Shown in pieces: positions 20,071-31,409 of a stretch of DNA of 64,000 nt. Origin of the DNA: Kalaharituber pfeilii (taxonomy: Eukaryota > Ascomycota > Pezizomycetes > Pezizales > Pezizaceae); the NCBI GenBank assembly GCA_015179045.1, contig WHUZ01000101.1, positions 146,198 through 210,197 on the forward strand, written 5' to 3'. Within the stretch, counting starts at the first letter, position 1, and each line of letters begins with the position of its first letter. Below the pieces are notes generated by a model that saw only the letters and a list, made by a program, of their open reading frames with translations, made no database searches and was not told where the DNA came from. The translations under genes were made by a program, and so were the position numbers.

Positions 20071-22335
20071 CTATCAGCCCATTGCCTCAACCAAACGATG
20101 TAAAGGAAAACTCCGCTGCTGTCATCGTTTCACTCACCTCATCAATTTCACCAATGGGTTCGATTCGTCCTCCTTTCGTACCAGACTGTACTTTCTTGAA
20201 CATATTAGGTGAGGAGATAAAGCATCGGTGGACTTTGATGTTGCAAGAGCTAAATAAATGCTATGTACAATAGAAGTAGGGACCTGCGAAGTAGCAGGGA
20301 CCTCCGGAGACCGGGAGAGGGAAGCACATGCTGCTACATACAAAACGAATGCCAAATGCGAGTACGAAAGGTTCAAACCAAATCAACGGATTTCTTGAGC
20401 AGGGCACACTAAGTGCTAGTCTCGTGTCCAGACTACTTACCCTATACGGTAACAGGCATGAAATTTTCAGTTGACCGGTCCATGACATACCCCCTAGCTC
20501 AATCCAGATGTGTAATAATTTGGGATAACGAGATGGCAGAATTTTGCCCTCTCGTATAGCAACGTGGGACTGTAGAGTGCGTGGCAGTGCGTTGGGGCAC
20601 TGGCATCGTCATGTTTTATTTCGTTCCAAATCCTGCTTGCGAGTGGTCCAGAGCTATCATCGTGTTTTCGTTCACCACGCGAGTTCACCCTCTTGGGCTA
20701 TATCTATGACAAGCACTGGCGGATGTGGGTGATAGGGAGCTAAATACAAACGCCCCGCGTTTCCAGGCCTACATCTGGCTAACCGCCACCGACTCACATC
20801 CCCGCGCACTCTACTTAGTTCCCTCGCGATACCAAGTAACCTTTATTTGGACAGCTGCTTGATATCTCGAATTTCACAAAGCATTTTTTCCTCCCTTCTT
20901 TCTCATCCTCTTTCTGTAGCCAAGATGGACGTTGGCATGGATGTAGGGGCGCTGATTATCCGTTGGCAAGGCCATTGAGAGGCAACGATGATAAGGATAT
21001 CATTGAGAGAAACACCGGGTTATGCATCGAAACCACTTCCAAGGTTGCCAAGCACCTCTCGGATGGCCCATGAACTCCTCCTTCCCCAATAATGTCGGCG
21101 CCGTTCTTACCGAGTCTGAAGCCTTCCAATCCTGCGGTACGATGACCATCTGGGAACTTGTTTATAAGAGAAGCCCTCGATGTACCTCATTGGATCTGAG
21201 CGAACCAATTACTCTTGAATGGCTGAACATTTTCGTTGAAAAACACTCTTCGCACCGGCCTATGCATGAGCCAGATCCACACTGCGCAAATGACATCCAT
21301 CTCTCCGGGAATCCCGACTTGTGATTCCCATCTCGTTTTCATGCCTCGTTGACCATGTGCAAATCTGAAGGGTCCATAAAAAGGCCCATTACAATTCTTT
21401 CCGAAATCGGTGGAAAAACAATACATCATGCAAGCGGAGTGGATACAACTGAGGCGGATTTGGGACCTTTGTAGCAATCGTATTATTCCGTTTGCCTGGA
21501 TCAACTCCAACCGTCAATATGATCCATTAATGCCTGTGCCTGCAACCCCGACACAGCTAGTGCCGTGTCAGTATTGTGCAGTATCCGACAGTTGGGCAGA
21601 AGAGATGAAAGCTATTTGGACGCCTGTTAATCATTACTAGTGGCCGGTGCCTTTACCACGGGGCGTTGATATATCGAAAATTCGGAAATAGCTTTTGTAG
21701 AGGGTGTTAGATACTGTTGGTTGAATGTACTATGTCTACGGCAGGATTTGACTGGGTATATTGAAAGAGAACCTGTGGAGGTTGTGAGGGAGCAGGAACT
21801 AAGACACTCCATTTCCCTCTTGAATGAGGAATCTGATAGCCGGATAAAGTCAATCATGGCCAGTTGGATAACCGAACACATACAGAAGATGCAAGGAAGC
21901 CGATGAAACAAGAATAACAGAGTGGAAAGTGGATGTCCCTACGATTGGAAACATCTATCAGTGAACAGCGTTGATTAAACTTTACCTCAATGGCCTTGGT
22001 CTCCCATTCGATAGTAAATTAATAATGGACGCAGATCCAGATGATCCCTTCCCTTTTATAGCTATTTCTCATCACTATTGGCTGAACCACACATGGACAT
22101 CACGTGAAGTTTCTATTTATCTATACAGGAATCGCGGCCACTCAGCATATGCTCAACTTATGCTCAACTAGGCATGCCTCCCACCGGATTGAACCCAGTC
22201 GCGTGCCGTGATCATTCCCATGCTGACGTTATCTAGCTCACTCATCTGTCATAAGGAATGGTCATCTATTCTGCAGCTAACTGGCCATATCTCTCTTTAG
22301 TTTGTTATACAGCATGATTTCTATTTATTTGGCTG
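20071..22335. other. Unassigned region, possibly a decayed gene at 20925-21640
   Basis: A CT-rich leader ending in GCCAAGATGG precedes an ATG at 20925, and the frames downstream contain coding-like but stop-broken stretches (for example LCIETTSKVAKHLSDGP and MQAEWIQLRRIWDL). I could not join them into an intact gene or assign a family. The rest, to 22335, shows no gene. Confidence 0.3.
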
Positions 22336-22383
22336 GATACAAGTAGGTCCAGAGTTATGCCAAGAATCGAACTGACCTCCACA

Positions 22384-22460
22384 TTCGCTGAAGTGGTCTC
22401 TCACTCTCACGATGGACGTAACCACAAGCGCCATGGAGAGGTGTACAATTGAGGGTTGCC
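22384..22460 (+). repeat. tRNA-derived SINE-like element, copy 3 (5' part)
   Basis: The plus strand carries TTCGCTGAAGTGG, ACCACAAGCGCCATGGAGAG and GTGTACAATTGAG, matching the heads of copies 1 and 2. The B-box and 3' part are missing; copia sequence follows directly. Confidence 0.55.
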
Positions 22461-22720
22461 CAGAATTTCTCAGAGATTGACTGTAATGCTCAACGAGGCC
22501 ACCGAGAAGCTGGCACAGAACAAGTCATGCCATTCTCGCACCCGACACATCGACAACCGATACCACTTTATTCGGGACCAAGTGGAGAGGGGCTTGCTGA
22601 AAGTCAAGGGGGTGCGAGGGCAAGCAAACTTAGCCAACCCCTTAACGAAACTCCTACCAAAGCCAGCGATGGTGGAATGGAAAAAGCACCTGCGGATAAC
22701 GAATAGGACTCTTGGATAAA
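22456..22720 (+). pseudogene. Ty1/copia RNase H end fragment
   Basis: The frame from 22456 encodes SHSRTRHIDNRYHFIRDQVE then RGLLKVKG and ANLANPLTKLLPKP. This is the conserved copia C-terminus (RTKHIDIRYHFIREQVE ... ADIFTKALP). It is a truncated copy in the opposite orientation to the element at 9.4-11.9 kb. Confidence 0.75.
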
Positions 22721-24150
22721 CCGGGATCGGAAAGCGAGTCGAACGTAGCCTTAGAAGAACTTCTTGCTGGTGTAGATGATGAAATGGCAAAACCCTCAGA
22801 CAGGGAATTCAGAGTTGGAGAGAGTGTTGGGGAAGAAGAACTCTGAATCCGGTGAAAAACCACAGAAATTGCACTAATCCAAGAAGGGGCAAAAAAAACG
22901 GTTCACTCCCATCCTAGTTCAGACCGAGCTGACGAGAAAAATGGTAATGAAGGAAGTCTATAAAAGATGGGGATCCTGTTATGCAAATAGAGTTTACTAG
23001 ATAGTATCATAGAGCTCCCAAGATCACAAATAAACTATTCTTCCATATAAAAGAACGTTATGTTTATCCTCTCCTGCCCATTGGTACATTATTATATTTT
23101 CTACGTTTCCGTTTTTCATTTCATGTCCCATGTATTCCCCCCCGTATGTAACGTATCTTGTCTATCTACACTGGAGTTTCTTCTCACTCTCACCTATACT
23201 TACCTTCCCCCTCCTTCAACCCCTTCCATTATCTTGTATCTCATCTTGGTCAGAATCGCATGTATATGTAAACCGTACATAGAAAAAAAAGGCGATTTTT
23301 ATTATAAAGGAAATTCGATATATACGTCACTACTACTGCCAAACCATTTTTAAGATATATACTTATACTGCCGGCGGGGACGTAGGTACGTGGACGGAGG
23401 AGGTGTTGCCCACGAATGCAGGTAACCAATGCCCCAACGCCGTTTACCCTGTACCTGCTAACCCGCCCTATCTACAGCGATATTACCCCCCTTTGAGTAC
23501 TCTCTCCTTACGACAGCAGGACTTCCATTCTATATGCCGTCGTCCCCTCTCTTGTCCCTCCAACTCTTTTAAGCCCCCCTTTGCGCCCCCATATACCAAA
23601 GGCTCGCTATCATATACTTTGGGGCTACATTGTGCCAGACTAACTCATAATCCCCTTCTTCTATTCATACGCTACATATGGATAACTAAATACTCAACGT
23701 GTTCATGTAACAGATTGTATATATTCTTCCCCCCCCCCCCCGCTTACTTTGCTACTGTATACATCTCACCCCCCCATACATACATATTTAGCTCCCTGCA
23801 CCTTCTATTACGCACAAGTTTAACTGGATCGGAACTATGTCGAAATGTGTACAAAATTCTAGCTATAAATGAAGAAAAAACGTATGAGCAGCACCCCCTC
23901 CGCCCCCAACAGCGAATTCCCCTCCCCCTCTTCAGCCATCCGGCGATTAAAAAAAGCAAGCGAATACTCTCTCCGGTGAATTGTAAAGAGTTATACTGAG
24001 TTATTCGGGTATATATGAATCATGAGAAACGGAACAACAATGCAGAATCAAAGCATGGATACTTGAATAAACATAAACAAAACAATCTGAAAAATAAATA
24101 ATAACAAATGCCCGTAGAAAACCTTTCCTAATCCGTAGTGTTCTGACACT
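22721..24150. other. Spacer and 3' flank of the HeLo receptor
   Basis: A 198-residue open frame at 23403-23999 is Pro/Tyr/Ser-rich with no domain and is probably chance. A poly-C tract of 13 lies at about 23727. The last part is the likely 3' untranslated region of the receptor gene. Confidence 0.4.
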
Positions 24151-27100
24151 CTATTGTGTTAACTTCAGAGCTGCCTGACAATCTTCCACACCCTTCATAC
24201 TGTTGAGAGTACTTGGATGATCAGCGCCCAGTGCCTTTTCTCTTCCTGCTAATGCCCGCTGATACAGCTCTAGTGCCTGACTATATTTCTCTTGATTTTC
24301 ATATAGCACTGCCATATTGTGGACAGTATCAAGGGTGCTTGGATGGTCAGCACCCAGTGATTTTTCTTTTCCTGCTAATGCCCGCTGATACAGTTCCAGT
24401 GCCTGGCTATATTTCCCTTGATTTTTATATACCATTGCGATGTTATTGACAGTATTAAGGGTGCTTGGATGGTCAGCACCTAGTGCCTTTTCTCTTCCTG
24501 CTAATGCCCGCTGATACAGTTCCAGTGCCTGGCTATATTTCCCTTGACTGTCATATACTATTGCGATGTTTTGGACAGTTCGAAGGGTGCTTGGATGGTC
24601 AGCACCTAGTGCCTTTTCTCTTCCTGCTAATGCCCGCTCATGCATTTCCAGTGCCTGGCAATATTTCCCTTGATTTTCATATACTACTGCGATGTTTTGG
24701 ACAGTTCGAAGGGTGCTTAGATGGTCAGCACCCAGTGATTTTTCATACCCTGCTAATGCCCGCTGAAATAGTTCCAGTGCCTGACTATCTTTCCCTTGAT
24801 TTTTATATACTGTTGCCATGTTTTGGACAGTTCCAAGGGTGCTTGGATGGTCAGCACCGAGTGATTTTTCACACCCTGCTAATGCCCGCTGATACAGTTC
24901 CAGTGCCTGGGTATATTTCCCTTGATTTTTATATACTATTGCCATGCAGATGATAGTATTAAGAGTGTCTAAGTGGTCAGGACCTAGAGATTTTTCGCTC
25001 CATTCTAGCACTTGCTGATACAGTTCCAGTGCCTGGTTATATTTCCCTTGATCGAGATATACTCCTGCCATACCAATAATGGCACCCAGGGTTTTCGAGT
25101 GGTTTGTGCCAAACAACTTCTTGTTTGCAGCCAATAGAGTTGTACCTATTTCTTCTGCCTTTCCGTAGTGACCGTGATTGTCGTAGGCCCTGCGGAAAGT
25201 ATCTAGAGCTGCCAGTGACTCCTCCTTTTCCAATGGTAGATACTTCATTTGCCTTTCTGCAGCAAAAAGATGTGGCAAGTTTCGCCGCTCAAAGATCCAG
25301 TCACTGACCTCACGCTCTCTGCCTTCGGGAACAGCGATTCCAGATGCGACCATAAGAAAAGCTTCAATAGCATATTTTTGATATTCGTCGGGCTCCATCT
25401 CCAGTTTCCATAGAATGCAAAGGTGAACTAGTGGGTGGATATTGAAACTATCGTATGTCTCCGTCCGCTTAGCAATCGAGTATGAGAAGAGCAGGTGGAT
25501 TGAGTCTGTCAGGCTTGCATCTATAATGATGTATAAGTACAAATTTTATGTTTCTAAAAATATACGATTGCCTACCATTCGTAGCTAAGTTCATTCCTCG
25601 CCTCAAAAAATCCTCGCATATATCATTATTGTCAAGAAACGCACATAATGATAACAGCTTTGCAGCTTTCGGATTTTGGTTCTTAATTGCATTAAATGAC
25701 AACTCCCATGTAGCAAAGACAGATCTATCATCCTTTCCCACTTTCCATTTCCTGCTTAAAAGATGATTGAAATTTGTCTTATACTCTCTGAGATAATGAC
25801 TGAATAAACATTGCTGAACGCTGATATACGCCCCAGCCTGAGCTATGGCAAGGGGAAGGTAACCGAGGTTTTGCACAATTGCGACTACTGCTGCTGCTTC
25901 CTCAAGTTTGCGCTCTATATTTGGATTAATGAATGAACTATATTTAGGTACATTATTCACTTACCCTCAGGAGCGAGCTTTTCCAAATCTAGCTTTGCGC
26001 TGGTCAAAAGTAACTTTTCCGCTTCATTGTTCTGCATTTGATATACCTCTAAACCCTTTCGGCCCTGCATACTCTCACGTCTTCTGCTGGTAATGATTAT
26101 AGTCCCAAAGTCGCATGAAGGAATGTAATCATTTATGTCGAAAGATTCCAGGTCATCGAGGTTGTCAAACACAAGTAGCCATTTGTTGTTCTGTTTGGCA
26201 GTTAACCATTTCTTTACAGCTTTGATAACATGTTGCTCTTCTTCTGGTTTTTCTGTACTAAAAAGTCCCGCCGAGTCGAGCTTGCCTGCCATACCAAGGA
26301 GATTGCCGATATGTTTGTAGTCCGGCTCATCTAAGAGGGAGGCATGATGCTCAATTAATTGCTCCATAATTTGAATAAAACTGGTTTTTGTTGTCTGCTC
26401 GCTAGCTGCATTGATCCAAAAAGCCGATGAGTAGTCTTTCCGATGGTGATAAACATATTCCAATGCAATCTGCGTCTTGCCCATACCCCCCATCCCATGA
26501 AGCACTACCTGGGTAATATCCATTGCAGCCCTGCCTTCACCTATCTCATGTGCTAGCTGCTCGAGGAGGTATTCCCTTCCAACAAAATCAGGATTCCGCC
26601 GAACGTCGGAAATGTTGATGGGAACATTGAAAGATAAACTAAGCCGTGTCTTGGGTATGGTTTGAGTCTGGAGTACACTGATAGGAGTGGAATCGGGTGG
26701 TAATACGTTGAAGAGGCCATCTATATACTCCTTCAGCTGGTCTATCAGTTCGCTACAATTTGCCTTGTCCATGCCAGCCCAACGCAGCTTGCGATAGATA
26801 GACAGAGACTGCTGTACTTTCTGTGCAGCATTACTCAGGGAGGCAATCTCTTCTTGTAGACCTGGAAGCAATTGTGTACTGGTGAGGGTCTTTGGGTTTT
26901 CCAAAAGACAGAGATCACTATGGTTCAGAGTAAGCCCTGAAGGCTGAGGGCTCGGGTTTGTAGCCCGACTAGTGTTTGCTGGATTTGGAGATTTGGAACG
27001 GGACCTAGGGAATAGTTTGCTGACCCCAAGACGGTCACGTATTCTCTTCTTGTCATTCGTTTCAGGCTCGATTTGATATTTTGATTGCAACTCGGCGATC

Positions 27101-27399
27101 TTGGTAAACACATAAACAATTCTCGCTAGGCCAGCTGCTGCATATCTATACTGCTCGTCATTAGGATCAAGATGTTGGAGTTGCTTGCTGGAGGTGTTGC
27201 CAGTGTCTAGTCCCCAAGCTTTCTCCCACCGCTTCAGTCGAAGCCCTTCCGTCCGGAGACTATGCAATATGGAATCATGCGTATAGCCGACTTCTTTCAT
27301 TCCAGAATAAATGTCTGCACACTCTCGAGCGACTTGGGCCAGTTGTAGCGTCAGTCCAGCAAGTCCGGCTAGTCCGGCAGCAGAGGCTGCTAATTCCAT
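24151..27399 (-). CDS. HeLo-NB-ARC-TPR receptor (NLR-type), intact
   Basis: Three exons (27399-25965, 25914-25576, 25520-24151) with GT-AG introns of 50 and 55 bases give 1047 residues without a stop. I start at the ATG before ELAASAAGLAGLAGL because HeLo domains begin this way; an in-frame ATG at 27510 would add 37 residues. Residues 1 to about 240 are a HeLo domain, the cell-death/prion-propagation module, ending KLRWAGMDKANC...LKEYIDGLFNVLPP. NB-ARC follows: VGRE, P-loop GMGGMGKT (302-309), Walker B WLLVFDN (about 406-412), IITSRR and LGYLPLAIAQAGAY (GLPL-like). Eight 42-residue TPR units of the kinesin-light-chain type (YKNQGKYSQALELYQRALAG, EKALGADHPST) end the protein. By family precedent, ligand binding to the repeats would trigger oligomerisation and membrane-damaging HeLo activity; here that is inferred. 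Confidence 0.9.
24200..25080 (-). repeat. Tandem 126-bp TPR-coding repeats
   Basis: Seven of the eight units are nearly identical in DNA as well as protein. This suggests recent expansion or gene conversion. Confidence 0.92.
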
Positions 27400-27540
27400 G
27401 TTGTTGAGGAGATTAAACAAGCTAAAAAAAAAATTACACATGATGGTCAGTCTCGCCATGGTTGAGGGGGAACTCAGGGTGGGTTTATTACTTGATCTGT
27501 CAGAATTCAAAGGCAGCTCTTCTTATCGCGAGCTCAAGCG

Positions 27541-27807
27541 GGTCGGAGACTTAGTCTGAAGCTCTTTACTAGCACTTGAATCGGAAACTTGGGATTTCAC
27601 CATACGCTTGCGAGGTGTACACGGAATATCGCGACTGCAAAACTCTTGAGATGGAATATGTTGAGGGGAAGGCTATGGGCGCACTGGATTGGGGGCCGCA
27701 TCGTACAGCTGCTCTGCAGAATATTAAACAGCCCAACCTGTGGAGGCTGTGCGGTGGGGTAACAAGCTGCAGTGCTCGTATAGGTCCTGACTCCCTGAGC
27801 CTCAAAG
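27541..27807. repeat. Dispersed repeat, copy A (inverse partner at 63735-64000)
   Basis: The 266 bases match the reverse complement of the window's last 266 bases with few differences and stop sharply at GAGCCTCAA. Within it, the plus strand encodes RKLGISPYAC.VYT.YRD then KTLEMEYVEGKAMGALDWGP, which resembles the N-lobe/hinge of fungal aminoglycoside-phosphotransferase-like kinases (MEYVEG). It looks like a gene fragment carried inside a repeat. It lies about 140 bases upstream of the HeLo receptor start. Confidence 0.75.
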
Positions 27808-27810
27808 ATT

Positions 27811-27845
27811 AAATTCCAGTGGAACCAGAGCAATCAGTTTTAATT
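27811..27845 (+). repeat. SINE 3' tail fragment
   Basis: ATTAAATTCCAGTGGAACC and AGAGCAATCAGTTTTAATTTT match, with few changes, the 3' tail of SINE copy 1 (reverse complement of about 1492-1530). Confidence 0.5.
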
Positions 27846-28455
27846 TTCCTTTTTTTGCCTCTATGGACAAGTATTCAGAATTCATGATGTTCCAGTGCTG
27901 CAATTACATCGCGTTTTTGGTACAGTAATTTTATACTAACGTGACTGAGCTGAACCATCCGTGTTCTTACAAAATTTCCACTGCCTTTACCCATTCGACT
28001 CTTCCACTTACTTTACTGCAGTCTCTACACCCTCCAGCCACTACCACAAATAGACTAGCACCTACCGTTTGAACATCTCACTTCCTTTTATTGTTGATTC
28101 TTGCTTACAATATGAGCAGCCACCTTTGGTTCGCAGTACAGCAGTCCCGCAGCCCACCCCACTTCGCAGCTCACCCCCTCTCCTCCCACTTTCTGTAGCA
28201 GTTGTAGCTCACTCGAACTCGTTATTTTCACTTGAATTCACCATTTTCAATTGAACTCGCCATTTCCTCCTGAACATCGAACGCATTATTTTGCTTCCTT
28301 ATTACTTCTTCACTCTTCTCTTTTACCTTTCCCTTGACTATTCACTGTATAAATATTCTGGAAGTTCCTTGAACACTTATATTGTTAGCACCTCAACCAT
28401 TTGCCCATAATTTTTGTGGAATATGTATCTGATCGTAAAGGGAAAGAGAGGTTTG
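27846..28455. other. Intergenic, no gene recognised
   Basis: CT-rich sequence with a short open frame at 28069-28254 and no domain. Confidence 0.4.
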
Positions 28456-28459
28456 ACCA

Positions 28460-28890
28460 GGATTAACCAGTGAATGTTGGGGATTGAGAGGCAATGCCTA
28501 TTAGGAATCCTGAGGAATATACGGAAAGATTGGATAAGAATATCCGGAACTTGGTCACCATTTCAGGTTTCAAAATGATATCGCTGACAACCTTCTACTG
28601 TACTAAAGGGATGCCAGTGATAGTCAACCAAAATATTTACATTACATTAGGTGTTATGAATGGGAAGGAGGGGAAGCCATGGATATTATTCTGTATGAGT
28701 GATTAATGGTTTAATAAATCAAGCCTTCATATATACACCGGACATTCCTCAGGGCCATGATGTGTGGATAGTTGATAGACCACTGAAATGCCTAGTTGTT
28801 CAGGGTATAGGAAGCATATTTCAAAAAATAGCAAGATTTGTTAGAGTGTATTGTACCTTTGTATCCTCAAGCTTTCTTTGCCATTAACTC
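28460..28890 (+). pseudogene. PIF1/Helitron-type helicase C-terminal remnant
   Basis: The plus strand encodes CTKGMPVIVNQNIYITLGVM and NGKEG. After a frame change it encodes PQGHDVWIVDRPLK, then CLVVQGIGSIFQKI. These match in order the block of PIF1-like helicases carried by fungal transposons (KGMPVILTQNIN..LGLVNG.EG ... VDRPL). No Walker motifs are visible here, so it is only a piece. It is separate from the Helitron at 38.2-40.4 kb. Confidence 0.5.
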
Positions 28891-28899
28891 ACCGCTCCT

Positions 28900-31390
28900 C
28901 AGCAAGCTCAGTTCGCTCCTGGGCATAAGATGATTCCGGGTGCCCATGCCAATACAGTATGAGATACTGCACCTAGTAATCAATATCATGGCTGATAGAC
29001 GTTTAGGTCGACCTATTCCGAGTAATATCTCCATTCATGTCTTGGTTCCAGGGCTTCATATCGTGGGGGGAGTACAGTGGAATGCCTCCCACCCCCTTGA
29101 AAGACTAGCTGACTCCATCAGCTATCGATTGATCTTAGCAATGCTATGCCGCCAGCTTATGATCTTTCATAGTTAGGAGACGAATTATGGTCGTGGTTTG
29201 TGCAACGCGCTGCAAGATTTGGTCTGCCAAAATTGGTATATATAATGGATATATGCCTACTGTTCAGATTTCCGTACCCTTCGGCACGGATGTGGTTCCC
29301 AAGCTGGCAGCAGCTTCGCCGATATACTGACCGCTCCCTCTCAGAGTGTCAGGAGAAGCTACTACCAGAGGCGGTCGGAACTAGAGTCTCAACAAAGCTT
29401 TTCTGCTTGCGCTTGAAATATGGGCTCCTACTGTTCATGAGTTTCCGGTTTTATTTACCAACTCAACATAAGCGTCGATAGTGAATTGAAGGGCGATTCA
29501 CGACGAACAATTCAACTGCTTTGCGTAGTGGAACTTCTCAAGAAAGCATTACCAGTCGGGGAATACGCAGCGTTGACATTAAGTCTGGTCAGGATGCATA
29601 TTTGGAAGCTGAAACCTGACCATCTTTTGGCATATTAAAATTACTAAACGAAAGTTTTGGTGATTGCGATCTAAGCGTTGTCAGCGATAGGGTCCAGAGA
29701 GGAAGAAAATTGAGATGCTTCAGTGACAAATGACCTGATTAGCTTACAACTTGAACTGACGATGGCATACAGGGTATAGAACAATAGTATAGTATAGAAT
29801 TCTACTTATGCAGCAGGATTGTAGTGTAACATTGAAATATATTATCTTGGTCATAAGGCACTCTATACAAAAACCTACTACTTTATGAAGTCTATAGCTC
29901 TATCAAATAAATGAGAGTGGCAATGAGGATTTTTTATATAGGAAATAATACCTTAAACTTTATAGCTCCAGTTGCAGAACTGAAGTTGAGACTATAGAGC
30001 TGCCTAGAAAAAATCACAGACAACTGTTCTCGTGCCCAGACTCTACAAACAACTAATAAATGCCAAGATCTCAAAATTCCCATACAAAATTGCCAATTTG
30101 AGACTTACAATCACATTCTATGAGTGAAACGCTTTCTACAAAGCTTACAACACCACAGAAAAAATATAAAAATTATGAAGTAGGATTGGCTCAATATCCT
30201 TCTTTATAGTGAAATTGGTCGGTGACTAAGAATTTTTTCCTAGCACACAGCTGCACTGTTTTGCAAAGAAACAACCAATAAAAAACACTGCTATTACTCC
30301 CCTTGTCAGTTGACTATATAATTGACTACAACTACTCTCCTGACTGCCCTCGTTACTCTAGAGGCTTAAATCTACAAAATGCAGATGAAAGTTCTGAAAT
30401 TGAGCTATGCATTGTAGATATATAGATAGTTGAAGCTCCGCAACAAGCATTTTTGCAATGCCAAGAAATCGGCGATCAGCAAGACTTTTGCTTGGTAATT
30501 TTATATCGTGTGAGATTCTAGAACGCATAGATAACGGGGACAATGAATTACCTGCCGCCGGAATTCCCACAATCTACCTGCGCAAAGTTGCCACGGTTGA
30601 GGTGCTGGAACCGAAGGAATTTGCTAAGGAGATGTGGAAGATTGACCCAGACGCAGCAGTTTATCTACATTGAAGCAGTAGGTACTGTATAAAGTATCCA
30701 AATTGTGGATTTTGGTTACTTACATCGCTATTTATAGAACGTCTCGTCACCAAGTATAGGACCTTGACTTTCATCAACTTCGTGTGTCACCTCAATCTTA
30801 TTAAATAGAATGAATAACTCCAAATCTGTTCCTGGAGATGTGGAGAAGGAAATGGCCAGCGGGGCTTGTGGCGCTGCTGCGGAAAGGGTGGAGTTAGCTA
30901 ACCGTCGGGAGTACGGGTGGTTGGCGTATGAGAGAATGATTCACTTTGCGGCGAATTCCCGTTATTTCCTAACTTATGGTAACGGCCTGGCGCGGCATAC
31001 GAGTACTGTACTCTATACTGATATTTATCTCAGAATTAGCTTGTTTTGTATTGCTCGATTATTTCTAAATAGCGAGTTAGTCAATTGAGAGCTGTATTCC
31101 TTCATTCAAAATTTAGTTTCCTTTTGCATAATTTAGTGTAACCCCGCTTTGGTTACCGGAGGCCACTGCAGGATCTGTCAGGAATGATATCTATGAGTTC
31201 AAGATTCACTTATGCTTTATTTTAGTCTCGAATATTTCTTGATTTGGTTATTTCTTTGCTAGTAAGTCAATACGAAGTGTGCTACAAAAGTTGTTGAGGA
31301 GTCCGAACTCAGCTGCCAAGGTTGCATGGTAATTTGTCTCAATCTTTCTATTTGTGTTCGTTATATGTGGCTGGCTAACCACTCCAAAAC
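28900..31390. other. Unassigned AT-rich region
   Basis: Open frames at 28940-29176, 29200-29481, 30458-30673 (71 residues) and 30810-31088 (92 residues) have no recognisable domain. The part 29760-30350 is AT-rich with several copies of CTATAG and TATAGCTC. Confidence 0.35.
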
Positions 31391-31409
31391 AGCTACTGTA
31401 GCCCCTACT

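Noticed and set aside
23403..23999. 198-residue plus-strand frame
   Set aside because: It is low-complexity Pro/Tyr/Ser with a poly-C tract inside, without domain or start context.
24213..24953. Repeated plus-strand frames (DGQHLVPFLFLLMPADT units)
   Set aside because: They are antisense shadows of the TPR-coding repeats.
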